From contig NC_087065.1 of assembly GCF_963678635.1 (NCBI RefSeq), positions 56,324,397-56,388,396 of the forward strand: a stretch of 64,000 nt of DNA. Reading direction: 5' to 3'. The stretch's first letter is position 1. The number at the start of each line of letters is the position of its first letter. The notes under the pieces were generated by a model. That model was not told the DNA's origin. It made no database searches and saw only the letters and a list, made by a program, of their open reading frames with translations. Shown piece by piece: positions 39,789 through 52,209 of this stretch. A program made the position numbers and the translations under genes. Source of the DNA: Symsagittifera roscoffensis (Eukaryota; Xenacoelomorpha; Acoela; Convolutidae).

Positions 39789-42283
39789 GACAGACCACCA
39801 CACCACCGCCTTCAAAGGCGCTTTATTTAGTGAATTTTTTGAAAGTAGAGGCATAAAACATATCCTCACAACAGTCGATATTGATATGGCCCGCAACAAG
39901 GCCAGGTTGAGACTACTGAAGAAGGACTGACCAAACTTCTGGACAAATGCCGGAGGCAGAGATTAGCCAAGAAAGCCCGGCATTAAGCAGTGGTTCAGGT
40001 GGAGACCCATGCTATCAACGGTCACAAGCTTCTCGTCAGGCGGGATAAACGGAAATTTCTTGGACTCCCGGGACTTTTCGATGTGGACTTACTTGCAGAG
40101 CTCACTGGGGAGGATCCGTTTCTGGGCCCAATGCGGAAGGCTATCGTCAAGAAGGATGTGCAGTCATTCAACAAGTTGAGGGCATACATAGCCCAATTCT
40201 GGCCAAAGGCGGCCGTAGCAAATAATTGCGTTTTGATCGACAACAACCTCGCGATACCGGAGCAGCTCAAAATTGCAATTCTTGCCCGCCTTCACCGATC
40301 GCACGCGGGACAAGCAGCCATGATGGACGCATCGCAATATATATGGTGGCCCTTCTTGAACCGCCAAATAGTCAATGTGTGCGAGAATTGTCCGGAATGT
40401 ACTTTGTTTGGTAGGAACATCAAAATTTCGATAACTCATAATTCTGCTAAACCGTTACCGTTGCTTTCAGCTCCTAATCAAGAATTTCTACTCAACTTTG
40501 CGGGTCCGTTGATTGACGAAAAGTTGGCAAAATGTATATGCTAAGTGCGATTGATCGTTTTTCGAAATATCCTTCGGTTATGCTAACTAAGACAACAAGT
40601 GCAAAAAATCAAATTTCCAAGATTTTACATTCGTAACCATGGCTCACGGGAACACATCAGGACTGACCACGCCACCGGCTTCAAAAGCGCTTTTTTTAGT
40701 GATTTTTTTGAAAGTAGAGACATAAAACATATCCTCACCACAGTCGGGGATCATAGTATTGCGGTTTGGTGGAGCGATCTATTCAGACCTTCAAGCGGAA
40801 GCTGGGGACTAAAAATAAATTCCTAATTTTAAAAATTTCAAGTTGACCTTAAAACAAATCATTGATGACATCAGGAAAACAAATCACACTACATTAAAAA
40901 GATCTCCGTTCAAACTTCATTTTGGGCGAAAATCTAACATGTCGTACATTTTCATTCTTCAGCGCAAGGATTAGAAAAAACCTCCTCACGCCATATTAAC
41001 AGACAAGCTAGAACTGCATCAGGGACAGACCACACCACCGCCTTCAAAGTCGCTTTATTTAGTGAATTTTGTGAAAGTAGAGGCATAAAACATATCCTCA
41101 CAACAGTCGATATTGATATGGCCCGCAACAAGGCTAGGTTGAGACTACTGAAGAAGGACTGACCAAACTTCTGGACAAATGCCGGAGGCAGAGATAAGCC
41201 AAGAAAGCCCGGCATTAAGCAGTGGTTCAGGTGGAGACCCATGCTATCAACGGTCACAAACTTCTCGTCAGGCGGGATAAACGGAAATTTCTTGGACTCC
41301 CGGGACTTTTCGATGTGGACTTACTCGCAGAGCTCACTGGGGAAAGCTCCGTTTCTGGGCCCAATGCGGAAGGCTATCGTCAAGAAGGATGTGCAGTCAT
41401 TCAACAAGTTGAGGGCATACATAGCCCAATTCTGGCCAAAGGCGGCCGTAGCAAATAATTGCGTTTTGATCGACAACAACCTCGCGATACCGGAGCAGCT
41501 CAGAATTGCAATTCTTGCCCGCCTTCACCGATCGCACGCGGGACAAGCAGCCATGATGGACGCATCGCAATATATATGGTGGCCCTTCTTGAACCGCCAA
41601 ATAGTCAATGTGTGCGAGAATTGTCCGGAATGTACTTTGTTTGGTAGGAACATCAAAATTTCGATAACTCATAATTCTGCTAAACCGTTACCGTTGCTTT
41701 CAGCTCCTAATCAAAAATTTCTACTCAATTTTGCGGGTCCGTTGATTGACGAAAAGTTGGCAAAATGTATATGCTAAGTGCGATTGATCGTTTTTCGAAA
41801 TATCCTTCGGTTATGCTAACTAAGACAACAAGTTCAAAAAAGTCAAATTCCCAAGATTTTACATTCGTAACCATGGCTCACGGGAACACATCAGGACTGA
41901 CCACGCCACCGGCTTCAAAAGTGATTTATTTAGTGATTTTTTTAAAAGTAGAGACATAAAACATATCCTCACAACAGTCGACATATCCTCACCACAGTCG
42001 GGGATCATAGTATTGCGGTTTGGTGGAGCGATCTATTCAGACCTTCAAGCGGAAGCTGGGGACTAAAAATTAGATCCTAATTTTAAAAATTTCAAGTTGA
42101 CCTTAAAGTAAATCATTGATGACATCAGGAAAACAAATCACACTACTTTAAAAAGATCTCCGTTCGAACTTCATTTTGGGCGAAAATCTAACATGTCGTA
42201 CATTTTCATTCTTCAGCGCAAGGATTAGAAAGAAACCTCCTCACGCCATAACAACAGACAAGCTAGAACTGCATCAGGGACAG
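39789..42283 (+). pseudogene. pol (IN): Integrase region, tandemly duplicated (two units of 1233 bp)
   Basis: Unit 1 is about 39789-41021 and unit 2 about 41022-42283. Each carries an integrase N-terminal zinc domain in a long frame (39990-40544 and 41222-41777) with LHRSHAGQAAMMDASQYIWW and CENCPEC, then a core start NFAGPLIDEKLAK that shifts frame into AIDRFSKYPSVMLTKTTS. A piece of the catalytic core (around RTDHATGFKSAFFSDFFE) follows each unit. A diverged copy of the same piece also opens each unit, so this segment occurs four times (39789, 40663, 41023, 41895). The Glu-bearing core end was not recognised. Confidence 0.8.
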
Positions 42284-43483
42284 GGTAATAGTGGTGCCAC
42301 GAGGAACCACCAACAGTCCGGATATACCCTACACGTTCAATCCACTCTTTGGCGTCGGTGACAGGATTGCAGATAGTCAGACTTACAAGGCTCTGGAAGG
42401 ATTAGCTAAAGCGGCCAATACCTGGAATCAACTGAAGTGCAATGTACTACCTCAGCAAGGAAGAGAGCTCCTTCGCGAATTAGCCTCCCGCAATAGTGAC
42501 CTCGCAAACTCGTTAAAGTCGGGACTCACGAAGGGCACATTGCGTTTTTATGATCATCGGACCCACCGGAACCCAATTTGTGGCATTCTCAGAGGCTGAA
42601 TGTCACGGCATCTTCGAAGCCGAAAAGACTCTCAAAAACACCTACAACAGGCACGATCGGAGAGACGATTCAGAGACGGATTGCCCCTAGTCCAGCGTCA
42701 CAACGGTACACGTCCCCAGCGTTGCGTCAGATCAGTTAACCTGTAAGAGCTATGGTGGTGGACCTCACGGCGGAATTATCGAGTGAGGACTCACTTACGG
42801 CAGGACCATCTCACGAGCTAGTTGAGACTTCGGAACTACGCCACCGCAGTCACACCAGCAGCCAAGGTCGTCTCAGATCGTTTCTCCTCTAACGGAGACA
42901 CCAGCGCACATCGAGTCAGAGGCATTATCATCTGCACCTCCAGAGACTCCCACTCAAGAGACTTCCACTCAAGAAGTGCCACAGTTGTCTTCTAACGTAA
43001 TCCAAGGTTTTGTCGCTAAAGACCCGAGCAACAACGATCAGGTGACAGGCGAGTCGACCAGGTCGTCCTGACGGTCCAAGAAGCCCACGAGGTTTTTCGG
43101 TGATCCTATACGCCATTCTGTTAGGAGTGTTGGAGAGTCTAATACTCATCAGGAGCGAAACAGTCAACAAAATCACCCTACTCCGTTCGCCCCAATCAGT
43201 CGTGAAGGATGCTCTTCACTTTTTCCTCGGACTACGGATCAGGTCACCCCATTTAAGAAAACGCGGTTTGCGGAACCAGAAAAATAGAGATTAAAATGAA
43301 ACTCTAGAAAAACTTCTGTGAACTTGCTTTGAAACTTTTTAACGCATACATTTGCAAGTTTCTAAAACTCTTTTCTTTCTTTTTGATTTTTGTATCAAAT
43401 TGATGTACAACGCTGTCTTATACTTTTATCTAAGTCAAAAGTTATAATTTATTCTTCGACAAATTTTTTCCAAGTGTGGGAGA
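42284..43483 (+). other. Decayed 3' part of pol and 3' untranslated region
   Basis: Short frames only (for example 42291-42599), not assignable to a known integrase C-terminal module. A purine-rich tract (AGTGTGGGAGA) directly before the 3' LTR is the likely polypurine tract. Confidence 0.5.
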
Positions 43484-43861
43484 TGTCATGAGACGACCTT
43501 CGGTAGTTCACTCTAGCTTATCTATTTATCTATATCTCTCTTATAATCATATATCAGAACTTATTAAGTGTAGTAAATAGTTCAAGAACACTGTCCACCA
43601 GTGTATATGTGTGTCAAGATCGATTGTCGTTGTTGTCAAGTTGCGTGTCGTCAAGTTCGTTGTTGTCAAGTTTATGTTTGTCAAGTTGCGAAAGCTTGAT
43701 GTGTTAAATTCAAGTTGCTAAAGGACTCTCTAAAACATATTCAATTCTGGAAGCTCTAAATCTACATTCTCTATTCTTTTCTATTTATATTTATTCAGTT
43801 ATTAATTTACTATTCAGTTTTTACTTTCAAGTTTTCCTTTCGCAACCTAATGGAAATGTCA
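43484..43861 (+). repeat. 3' LTR of plus-strand Ty3/gypsy element
   Basis: Starts TGTCATGAGACGACC and ends GGAAATGTCA. It is 47 bp longer than the 5' LTR because of an expansion at about 43613-43690, where a GTCAAGTT motif occurs five times against once in the 5' LTR. Confidence 0.9.
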
Positions 43862-44024
43862 ATAATAAATTTTCTACAAAGGCTTGCGAAGGCATAACTG
43901 AACGCTTGCGACATACAAATGGCCGTTTTGCTTGATCGTTTTACTGATAAAGTTTCGATTCATGGAATCGCCTGCATCATAAGCCAAGTTGTAGTCCGCT
44001 TTTTGTCGTAAAGTTTATTGATTT

Positions 44025-44423
44025 CTATTCATCAGAGTTTGCATAGAAATTCCAAAGCCTGATCAAAATCTGTTGCTCAGTTTCTGAAACCTCATTTTTT
44101 TCTGTTTGCCGTATAATTTCAAAACCGCTGAAACGGGAAGGCCAAGATGAAGTGTAAACGGCATGTGTGGCACGCGACAGTTGAGTTAGTAGGTTGATTG
44201 ATTTCGTTAAAACCAGAACATTTTGGTCCACGAAATCATGGCAAGCGTGTTTGGTTGATTTTATAAAACTGGACTTACATTTGACATATTGCTGTAAGAA
44301 CACAGCGATTAGCCATCATGCATGATATTAACGTACAATTCATAAAACGTACAATTATTGAATCGTCGGCTTCAGATGTGATGTGGTCTTCAATAAACCA
44401 TGGACCAGTTGTATGAATTGCAC
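44025..44423 (-). CDS. Candidate host gene, last two exons, unknown product
   Basis: Minus-strand exon 44423-44279 follows an acceptor TTGAATGCAG, is open for 145 nt (contains HTTGPWFIEDHITSEADD), and ends at a consensus donor AT/GTAAGTCC. The intron (44278-44128, 151 nt) has a TACTAAC branch-point match and a strong acceptor CTTCCCGTTTCAG. The final exon 44127-44025 continues in phase and ends with a TAG after a charged C-terminus. Phase agreement and good splice signals support a real gene. I do not recognise the family. Confidence 0.4.
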
Positions 44424-44639
44424 CTGCATTCAAAAACGAGAGGCCAGAAAAATTCTATTCTAATGGCGTTTTCAATAGAAAACGACAAACCCTGGTTGAC
44501 AGTGAACTTTGTCTATTTGAGTTTCTCTGCTCTCCGTTAGTCACTCCAAGTTGGCATAAGGTTGAGGTGAATTTTTGTAATCGATTTGATCTCTTCTGAG
44601 CGTTTAAAACGCTTTTTTTTGCAAAAAAAGAGTTCTTTT

Positions 44640-44806
44640 TATGATTTCAAACTGGTTACAAAGCCAGTCAAATTCATCAAGTTTGTATTTTTTCCTCAGT
44701 ATTTCTAATTTTGCTTTTTCTGTAAGCTCCTCCCACGTGGTTGCGCCTTCTCCATCTACTTGCTTTGAACAGCTATTATCTCTGACTTTTCGTTTGCCTA
44801 GTTTTT
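44640..44806 (-). CDS. Candidate upstream exon of the same or another minus-strand gene
   Basis: An open minus-strand frame of over 50 codons below a TAA near 44807 codes a charged, amphipathic peptide containing TTWEELTEKAKLEIL and KLDEFDWLCNQFEI. Its composition is protein-like and unlike its AT-rich surroundings. Exact exon borders are unclear. It lies about 220 bp upstream of the candidate exon pair at 44423-44025 and may belong to it, but the sequence between has stops in all frames. Confidence 0.35.
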
Positions 44807-46088
44807 AAAGTTTGTGGAATCTAGCTAGGCTTCGTCGATGTTTAGTCCCTAAATAGGACATTGCACTTCGAAATTTCCACTAACAACAATTTTTCTGAAA
44901 AAAAAACAAAGCCATGTAGAAGAAAAACAAGCAATTTGAACTCGCAAAACACAATTAAAACCAAAGTCAATGAGCAACGTCATCTAATTCAAGCTTTAAT
45001 TAAAAGCAAAGTTCCTAGTGAAAAACAAGATAAGAGAATGGCTTCCAAAACATGAAGAGAACAAAAAACGGCAGCATCACAAAACACACTTTCACGCTAA
45101 GGTTTCCCATTTTAACATTCTCAATCATCTTCTTCTTCATCTTGCACACTTCCACCATATCTACAGTTTAGAGTCTCTTCTCGTTTATGCACATCTTCCC
45201 GTCACAACAATACGCTGTCTTTCCTCGCCACAGAACTTGCGAGTATGCCATCATGCATGTGATACAAAACAACAACAAGACGTTTTTTCATTTTTTAAAA
45301 CAATCTGAAAAAATGAAAAAGAGTTAATAGGTTGAGGCTAAACGTTTTCAGCACTCCTTGCACTCATCATATTCTTTGCTCATTTTACAAATATGAAGTC
45401 GTACAAAAAAGAAACTTTCGAAACACAAGGAGTTTTTCTTTTTGGTTGTTATCGAAATGCTACAAAGTCGTTTTCTTTCATTGAAATAATTTGATTAAGA
45501 AATCGTTTTTTCTTAAAAAGGATACTAAAACACTCAACATGATTAAATGAATCAAAAGATCGGGTTGGCTTAAAAATTTTGGAAAAATCTTTTCAATTTT
45601 TATACGAAGTGCAAACTTATTCTTTTTTTCAAACAGTTGCGAAAACTTTTCATTAAAGTCATCAAGTGTTGAAAAACTCATTTCAATTTTCTTAAAAAGA
45701 AGCAAAATCACATTCAGTTTTTAAAGAAAACATTAAATTTAGGTCAATTTTCTTAACAAGTTGTAAAATTATTTGGGTTGCTTGTACATTTTTTGTTAAA
45801 TGTTTCATTTTTTTCAGAAATTTGTCAAAACTACATTACAGTTTTAACAAACTGCAAACTATTTCAATTTAATTAAAAAAAATAAAAAAAACTTTTTAAA
45901 AGTTTTTCTAACAGTAGTGGACTTTTCTATTTTTTATATTTTCCTACTCTTCTTTCTTAGCTTGCCTCAAAATAGAATACTTTTTTCTGCTCTCTGAACT
46001 TGCCCCGAGATTTTTCAAAAAAAAAGGTTTACAAAAAAAATCAAAGAGCTTTCGAGCAGCTTGTAAGTAGCTTCCACTGTTGGTGAAA
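44807..46088. other. Noncoding AT-rich stretch
   Basis: No supported gene. The short open frames at 44861-45308 plus and 45478-45711 minus are low-complexity. Confidence 0.4.
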
Positions 46089-46259
46089 CTCTAAAAAGAT
46101 CGCTTTTTAGAGTGAAATTTTTATCTAAAAACCGCTCATATTTGTCTATAATGATGGGGTTTTCAGCTGATCACACTTCTTCCCAAGGATTTTCTCTAAA
46201 AACCTCTCATATTTGTCTAAAATGATGGACTTTCAGTTGATTCCACTTCTTCCCAAGGG
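46089..46259. repeat. Hairpin followed by a 64-bp direct repeat
   Basis: A perfect inverted repeat, CTCTAAAAAG / CTTTTTAGAG with a 4-nt loop, lies at 46089-46112. It is followed by two copies of a 64-bp block (46125-46188 and 46196-46259), each starting CTAAAAACC and ending TTCTTCCCAAGG, with several substitutions. Confidence 0.6.
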
Positions 46260-46440
46260 TAAAAATCAGCTGTCCACTGGTTGCGCAAGAAGTTTGGAAA
46301 TGTTAAGCAGCCCGTAACATTGTGATCGGCTACTTCTGTCACCATGTGCGTTCTTTTTGGTCGGCTTTCAGTAATGGGGACTTGCATCATATAAGAGCGA
46401 TCCATTTCAGCCACAAAGACACCAGTTGTTGTTTATCGCA
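46217..46440 (-). CDS. Candidate coding fragment, unknown product
   Basis: The minus-strand frame is open from about 46440, with an ATG at 46414-46412, to a TAG at 46217. It contains MMQVPITESRPKRTHM, DHNVTGCLTFPNFLRNQW and FYPWEEVES. The composition is balanced and not repeat-like, suggesting an exon or decayed gene, but I cannot name a family. Its 3' end overlaps the second copy of the 64-bp direct repeat. Confidence 0.3.
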
Positions 46441-49400
46441 TTTGTAATTTCTCCCTTTTAGGTGAAATTTGAAATAGTATAACAGAATTATAATTTCGAC
46501 AGAGAAGAACATAATAAGTAGCTGAATTAGTACTTAGGAAATATGCCGTGAGAGAGAGTTGTCGACGATAGCTGGCTGGCAAAAAAAAAGAGATTTCAGG
46601 CTAAGAGTTGGGAGTTTAACTTTGATTCACATTTAACAAATTAGAGGCATATTTTGTCTGATATGGAGATTTCACTTTAAACATTAGAGGTTTAACCAAT
46701 TAGAGGTATATTTTGTATAAAAAAAAATTTTTTGACTTCTATTTTTTGTCCCAAATTAGGATTTTTTTTCAAAAAACCTAATATTTTTTATCTTATAAGT
46801 TGAAAATTTGCGGTAAGTTTAAATCTTTGATAGTCAAATTTTGATTGAAAAAACTCTTCTTTTGATGAGCCTCCACTAAAACTGTGGATAACTCTATTTT
46901 ATAGAACACAAACGTCTAAAAACAAGTAAAAAGACCAAGAATCCGCATCTATTTCATCTACAAGGAAATTTCACCACGTTACTTATAAAAACACAGTTGG
47001 TGTACGGATGGTGTTGATATTAAAATTTCGATTTGTATAAAATTGAGAAATTAATTAAGAAAATAATTCGTTGAAATTCTTTCAAAATATTTGAAAAAAA
47101 ATATCAAAGCAATGCTTTTTAGGAGATTTGATTCAGATTGAATAGTCAATCATTAAACTAAAAACCAATAAAAAGCCTATATTACTGTTTTGTGGTTGTT
47201 TCTGTCAAAAATTCTCAATATTTTACAAAAAAAATTAGTCATTATCCTTACTTAGAAAATAATCTATTTAAAAGATATTGATAAAAGTGGATATTTTGGC
47301 AGTTAGTAATAAATATTTTTAACGGATAAAAGTAATTGTGGGTATCTTGGCTATTAGTTTTTTCATTAATCAAAACTAGACCAAATCAGAAAAATTATAA
47401 TAAAAATTCGAAGTTTTCATTGGGGTTCAAAGAACAAATAAGAAGACTTTGAGTTCCAAATCTCCAAATTTCAATAAAAAACTCCGCGACTCTTTGGAGT
47501 CAATTATAAAGATTATTTGTGTTTTTATAAAAAAAAATTAACACTTTCAAGATTCTTCAATCTTGCCTTCGGATAAAAGAATGGTTCTTATTGGTGATAT
47601 CATTTTTTTCCAAATAACGCTCACGTTTGGTTGATGGATTTTCCTTTCAGCTACTTCGAACAGATTGTCCAATTCTGATATTGTTTCCATTTATTAAGAT
47701 TAATATGAAAAAAAGTAGTTTAGGGTCGTTGGAAGAATTGAAAATTTGACAAGTAAAGTACACATTTGTAAACGAATTCAACTTTTGGGACATTTCAAAT
47801 TAATTCTCTTACAAACATTTTTGGAGTATATCAGTCTCTCAATTGTTAATTTATTTTTCATTTCTAGTAAACTTATCAAATCTCAAAGTTTTTGCAAGGC
47901 CGTCACCTAATAGAACCGACAAAGTTGTACTTTTTCAGTGTGGCAGATATTAATTACTTGAATATGTAATCAATGTGTTGTTTTAAATTGTCTAAAATGT
48001 CTTTTGTTACATAAAATAGGGTGGGACTGAGTTCCCGCATTGAATAAAAGGACTCAAGACAACCAAAACTGCAATGATCTACTTCCAAAAAACTGACATA
48101 AACGCTTCAAGAAACGTTATTTTTCAAAGAAAAATTCTATCAAACAAAACAGTGAGGAGGGAGTTTGGTGTTCGTATGTATTGAATTTTGCAAAAACAAC
48201 CCTGTTTTGATGAACATCTATAAAAAAACTCAAAGTTCTCGTTTTTTGACAAAACTCAAACAAAAACCAGAACAAGTTTTAAGCAATACCCTTCTTTATA
48301 ATAGTGATTTTGATTACTTGATCAGCCAGTTTTGATTTTGTTCGATGGTTTCGGCTGACAGACTCTTAAGTGCAAACAAGACTGCTCGCTTAACAAGGCA
48401 AAGCCCTGAATGTTCCGACTGTCCCTTAATTCATATCAAATAGTTTTTGGGAAAAGAAAATATTGATAACTTATAAAATATGGACGATATCAAAGCGTGA
48501 AATGTTAAGTCTTACGAAATTAATAGCACCAATTATCTAGCCTCAATTCAATTTGGAACGATATTATTGTTCGGGATAATTCGCCGCGCACAATTAATTC
48601 GCGTTACGATCTCAGCAATACGAATAAGTTCTTCAATGCGCGCAATTTTCAAACCCCCAGAACTCTACAAAAAATAATCTGACGAAAAATATATTTTTAG
48701 ATTTGAGCTCAGATAGTCGATATTTTCAATGAGGTATAAAAAAATTTTGTCGAAAACTATTACTTCGATCGGCGAAAATTGACTGAATAAAAAACCACAC
48801 CGAGCATCAATATTCCGTTTTCTTTGAAAGTCGGAACAACAACACTCGAGTTCAAAGGAGCAGCCAATTTTTCATTGAATTTGATTTATAACTCGTCTCT
48901 CTATGGTATTGACTGACTGCAATAATAACACAGTTTGATTTGAAAATTTTCTTCCGTTTAAATTTCTGATTGAATACATGATAAAGTCCAATGAGTAGAT
49001 CTGCGGCATGGATATTTTTTTAATAAGTTCTTATTCAAAATTGTAAATGATAAAAATAAATATTTGAGAAAAAATGGATTATTTGAGCCATGTAAATCAA
49101 TGTCAACTACTAGTTGGTCTACTGCTAGTTCTACAATTATGATCAATCAGTAGCACGTACACCAAAAAGATGACTGAATGCTTATAAACTGAAAATTGTT
49201 TTCCTTTTTCTCCGAATTTTTTTACAAAAGTAATGGAATATTTGTGCTCGGGGTGGGTTCTTCGACTTTTTTCGACTTTTTAACTAGCCATTTTTGACGG
49301 AATTTCTTAAATATCATTTGATAAATACTGTTGTTCTGAGCTTAAAATCTAAATGTATTTTACTGTGATCATTTTTTGTACAGTTATGAGGGTTTAAAAA

Positions 49401-50277
49401 TTACCATTTTGGTCAACTTGTGACAATTAATGCACGATATATTTCGCGCTATAAATTTTTTTTTCGATTATAGTATCTTTCAAAAGACATTCAATTGGAA
49501 GACACTAGACAAAGCAGAAACCAAGAAAAACTTAGCTTGAAGTTTAAGGGAAATTAAACTTTTTTGAACTCCATGTTATGTTCATAGAAGCATTATTTTT
49601 TGAATTTTGCAAAAAATTTGAAAAAACGTGTGAAATACTCCCCTGAATTTCCAGTTTTTTTAGTCCCCAGAATACGTCGATCAGTACTAATGAACCGTTC
49701 AGTACTAAAACAGATAAATAACTAGAAAGGTTCATTTTTCAAAAAAAATGTCCTCTACAAATTTGGTTGAAATTCGTTAATAAATTAAGGTTATCGAAAT
49801 TTGTCTCTAAAATTTCTTCCAACTTAGACTCATTGATAAACTTCAGGTGAAAGTTTTTTGATGAATAGCTTGAAAAAAAATAATTTTACTGCAAATCAGA
49901 AACAGTTTGGATGTTTCTGCGCTGTTGTTTTATTTTACTTGAATTATTTCAGCTAATTTGCCGTTCTTTTCATAATCAAATCATTATTTATACCACGTTA
50001 GACCAAATCGTTTCGTTGTTCAATTTGTAGACGGAGAAAAGAAATAGAAAAATTTCATTTTTTTCCTGCAAAACCACATGGACCACATTATCTCTCCATA
50101 ATACCAATGATTAGCCAAAATCTGTTTGCTTTTACACTATGCACTGAATATACCATAAAATATTCCGAAATTATTGAACCAGCGACAAACATTTTTTTAG
50201 TTCACATTTCTGTTCAAAAACTACAAAAATTGATTTTCTAGCCATTCTTATATCATGTTACTGAAAACTTTCGATCA
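46441..50277. other. Noncoding AT-rich stretch
   Basis: No supported gene. A 28-bp direct repeat (46632-46659 and 46691-46718, TTTAAC-AATTAGAGG core) is the only clear structure. Confidence 0.4.
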
Positions 50278-50546
50278 CTATCTTAATACATTACCAACTA
50301 TATACCCTTGAAAAAACGTAGAGACAACGAAAGCCCTATTTTAAAACATGTGGACAATTCCCTATCTTAATAAATGGGGAAATTTGAGCGCAAATTTTTT
50401 TTGAACATTACACCTGAAGCTTCTATCTCAAACTTGTATCTTAATACTCGGCCAAAATTATAACCTATCTTAATACATGGCGAATCCCAATCCGAATCTT
50501 AATACATAGCTTGCGGTTCCGGAATCTATAGCCTATCTTAATACAA
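50278..50546. repeat. Six scattered copies of a TATCTTAATACA motif
   Basis: The 12-base motif TATCTTAATACA or a one- or two-base variant occurs near 50279, 50363, 50437, 50466, 50496 and 50534, at irregular spacing of 29-84 bp. The sequence between copies is unrelated, so this is not a simple tandem repeat. An open minus-strand frame (50465-50776, 103 codons) runs through three of the copies and is of unknown value. Confidence 0.55.
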
Positions 50547-51141
50547 AGGGTACCCACCCGAAACCCCCGATGGTCAGCCTCGACATCTACAACTATCAAT
50601 TGATAGATCGGGCGACTTGGAAGATTTTCAACTGCCGTATCAACTTTATTCCTTTGTTCAATCATAGAAATACTAGACGACTGAACGCCGTATTCTCTGC
50701 TTTTCAAGGCCGAGCATTTTAGGCAGTGAACCATAAATATTAATTCATGATCAGCAGATCTGTAAGAATCTTTCAACTTTCTAAGATAAAACCTTAGAAA
50801 CCAAAAATTTGCTCATTTTTCATCGTTTGATAATTGAACTGGTTTTGAAATTTTAATGTTAAAAGCTTTGAACCTCAAAGTTGAGACGATTTAGTTATCA
50901 GTTTCTTGTCTGCTATTTTGCTAACTAAATTGAGTTCTCTCTCATCTGTCTTAGAAAAAAAACAATTATGAAATTAAACAAAAAGACTTGTAGATAAAGC
51001 GTTTAGGAAAATACTATACACTCTGGTTGTAAAACTAGGCCATTTAATTATTCATTTTTCAGTTATTCAATTTAATTAAAAACTTCAAGTGGAGGTAATC
51101 TACAAGCACGTTTTGGTTCAGCCGGTTTGAGTTTTGTTTCA

Positions 51142-51192
51142 TCTTCTTCTTCTTCTTCTTCTTCATCGTCTTCTTCTTTTTCTTCTTCTTTT
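51142..51192. repeat. CTT microsatellite
   Basis: Interrupted run of CTT/TTC triplets over about 50 bp. Confidence 0.9.
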
Positions 51193-51402
51193 CAATCATC
51201 ATCTGTGGCGCCAAAATATTTCGTTTTCCTTGCAGAACTTAAACAAATTACATCGAGTCATATTCAAATTGAGCTCATTATTATTTAGTTATCAGATATC
51301 AAACAGATTATTCCAATAAAAAAAAACGTGAATAATAGAAAATCCAAAACATTTTTGGAGTTGATAATAAAACCATAGACCAGGCATATCAATCTACCTG
51401 CA

Positions 51403-51589
51403 ATGTCAGACCTAATGAATATTGAACTGGTTAAGTTTTCCAAAGTAGCTTTGCAATTCATGAACAGATTCAGAGAAACGAAGAGCCATCAGCAGTCCCC
51501 TAGACTACAAGCTCCACCCGCACACGTCTTGACCAGTCGCATTTCTGGATTCACACTGGCTGCGATCATGGGCAAAACCAGTCATGAGC
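51403..51589 (+). CDS. ORF start cut by assembly gap, unknown product
   Basis: From an ATG at 51403 the frame is open for 62 codons until the gap at 51590. The peptide is mixed and protein-like (ELVKFSKVALQFMNRF, then a Gln/Ser/Pro stretch, then RISGFTLAAIMG). No family is recognised. It may be a first exon or a transposon fragment. Confidence 0.3.
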
Positions 51590-51789
51590 NNNNNNNNNNN
51601 NNNNNNNNNNNNNNNNNNNNNNNNNNNNNNNNNNNNNNNNNNNNNNNNNNNNNNNNNNNNNNNNNNNNNNNNNNNNNNNNNNNNNNNNNNNNNNNNNNNN
51701 NNNNNNNNNNNNNNNNNNNNNNNNNNNNNNNNNNNNNNNNNNNNNNNNNNNNNNNNNNNNNNNNNNNNNNNNNNNNNNNNNNNNNNNNN
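51590..51789. other. Assembly gap (200 N)
   Basis: A run of 200 N of unknown true length, between the ORF at 51403 and the minus-strand retroelement nest. Confidence 0.99.
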
Positions 51790-52064
51790 CTCTCTTAAAG
51801 TCGGCCGGAAGCCCTGTTTTAAAACTTACATCCGCGGTTGTCGCCATAGCGCACGTACGTTCCGTATGAAATCACTATCTAATGTTGTTTGAATATTGGC
51901 TCGGCAGGTCACAATACGATTCAAAATTTTGTCCAAAAGACGGTATTTTAGCGTTTTCACCCTCTGTTTCCAGTTCTCCTGTCTCTCTTGCCAATTATAT
52001 TTTTTAAATCAAAATATTTTTGGTGTGGGTGAGTCCTACCTCCACTCCCCGGACAAAAATATCC

Positions 52065-52082
52065 ATCGACGTCCACGTCGAT
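52065..52082. repeat. Short palindrome
   Basis: ATCGACGT and ACGTCGAT arms of eight bases with a two-base centre. Possibly a protein-binding site; context unknown. Confidence 0.4.
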
Positions 52083-52209
52083 CGCCCAGGATCGAGCAGA
52101 TTGAGGTTGGATTCTGGAATACGTAACGAACTATCTGGAGCGACCCAGTTGGACTCAGTGTGCTCGTTACTGATATATTTACTGCTAGTCTGATGTTCAT
52201 CTTGAATCG

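Larger units (their letters stand above)
35806..43861 (+). mobile_element. Broken Ty3/gypsy LTR retrotransposon
   Basis: An 8.06 kb element with a 331-bp 5' LTR and 378-bp 3' LTR, a PBS, a purine-rich tract before the 3' LTR, and remains of gag, protease, RT, RNase H and integrase in Ty3/gypsy order. The flanks AGAAT (35801-35805) and ATAAT (43862-43866) match in four of five bases, a decayed 5-bp target duplication. All coding parts carry stops and frameshifts. The integrase region is tandemly duplicated. No env was seen. Confidence 0.9.

Noticed and set aside
45018-45308. 96-codon plus-strand ORF
   Set aside because: His/Leu-rich composition from CTT/CAC-rich DNA and no motif; likely chance.
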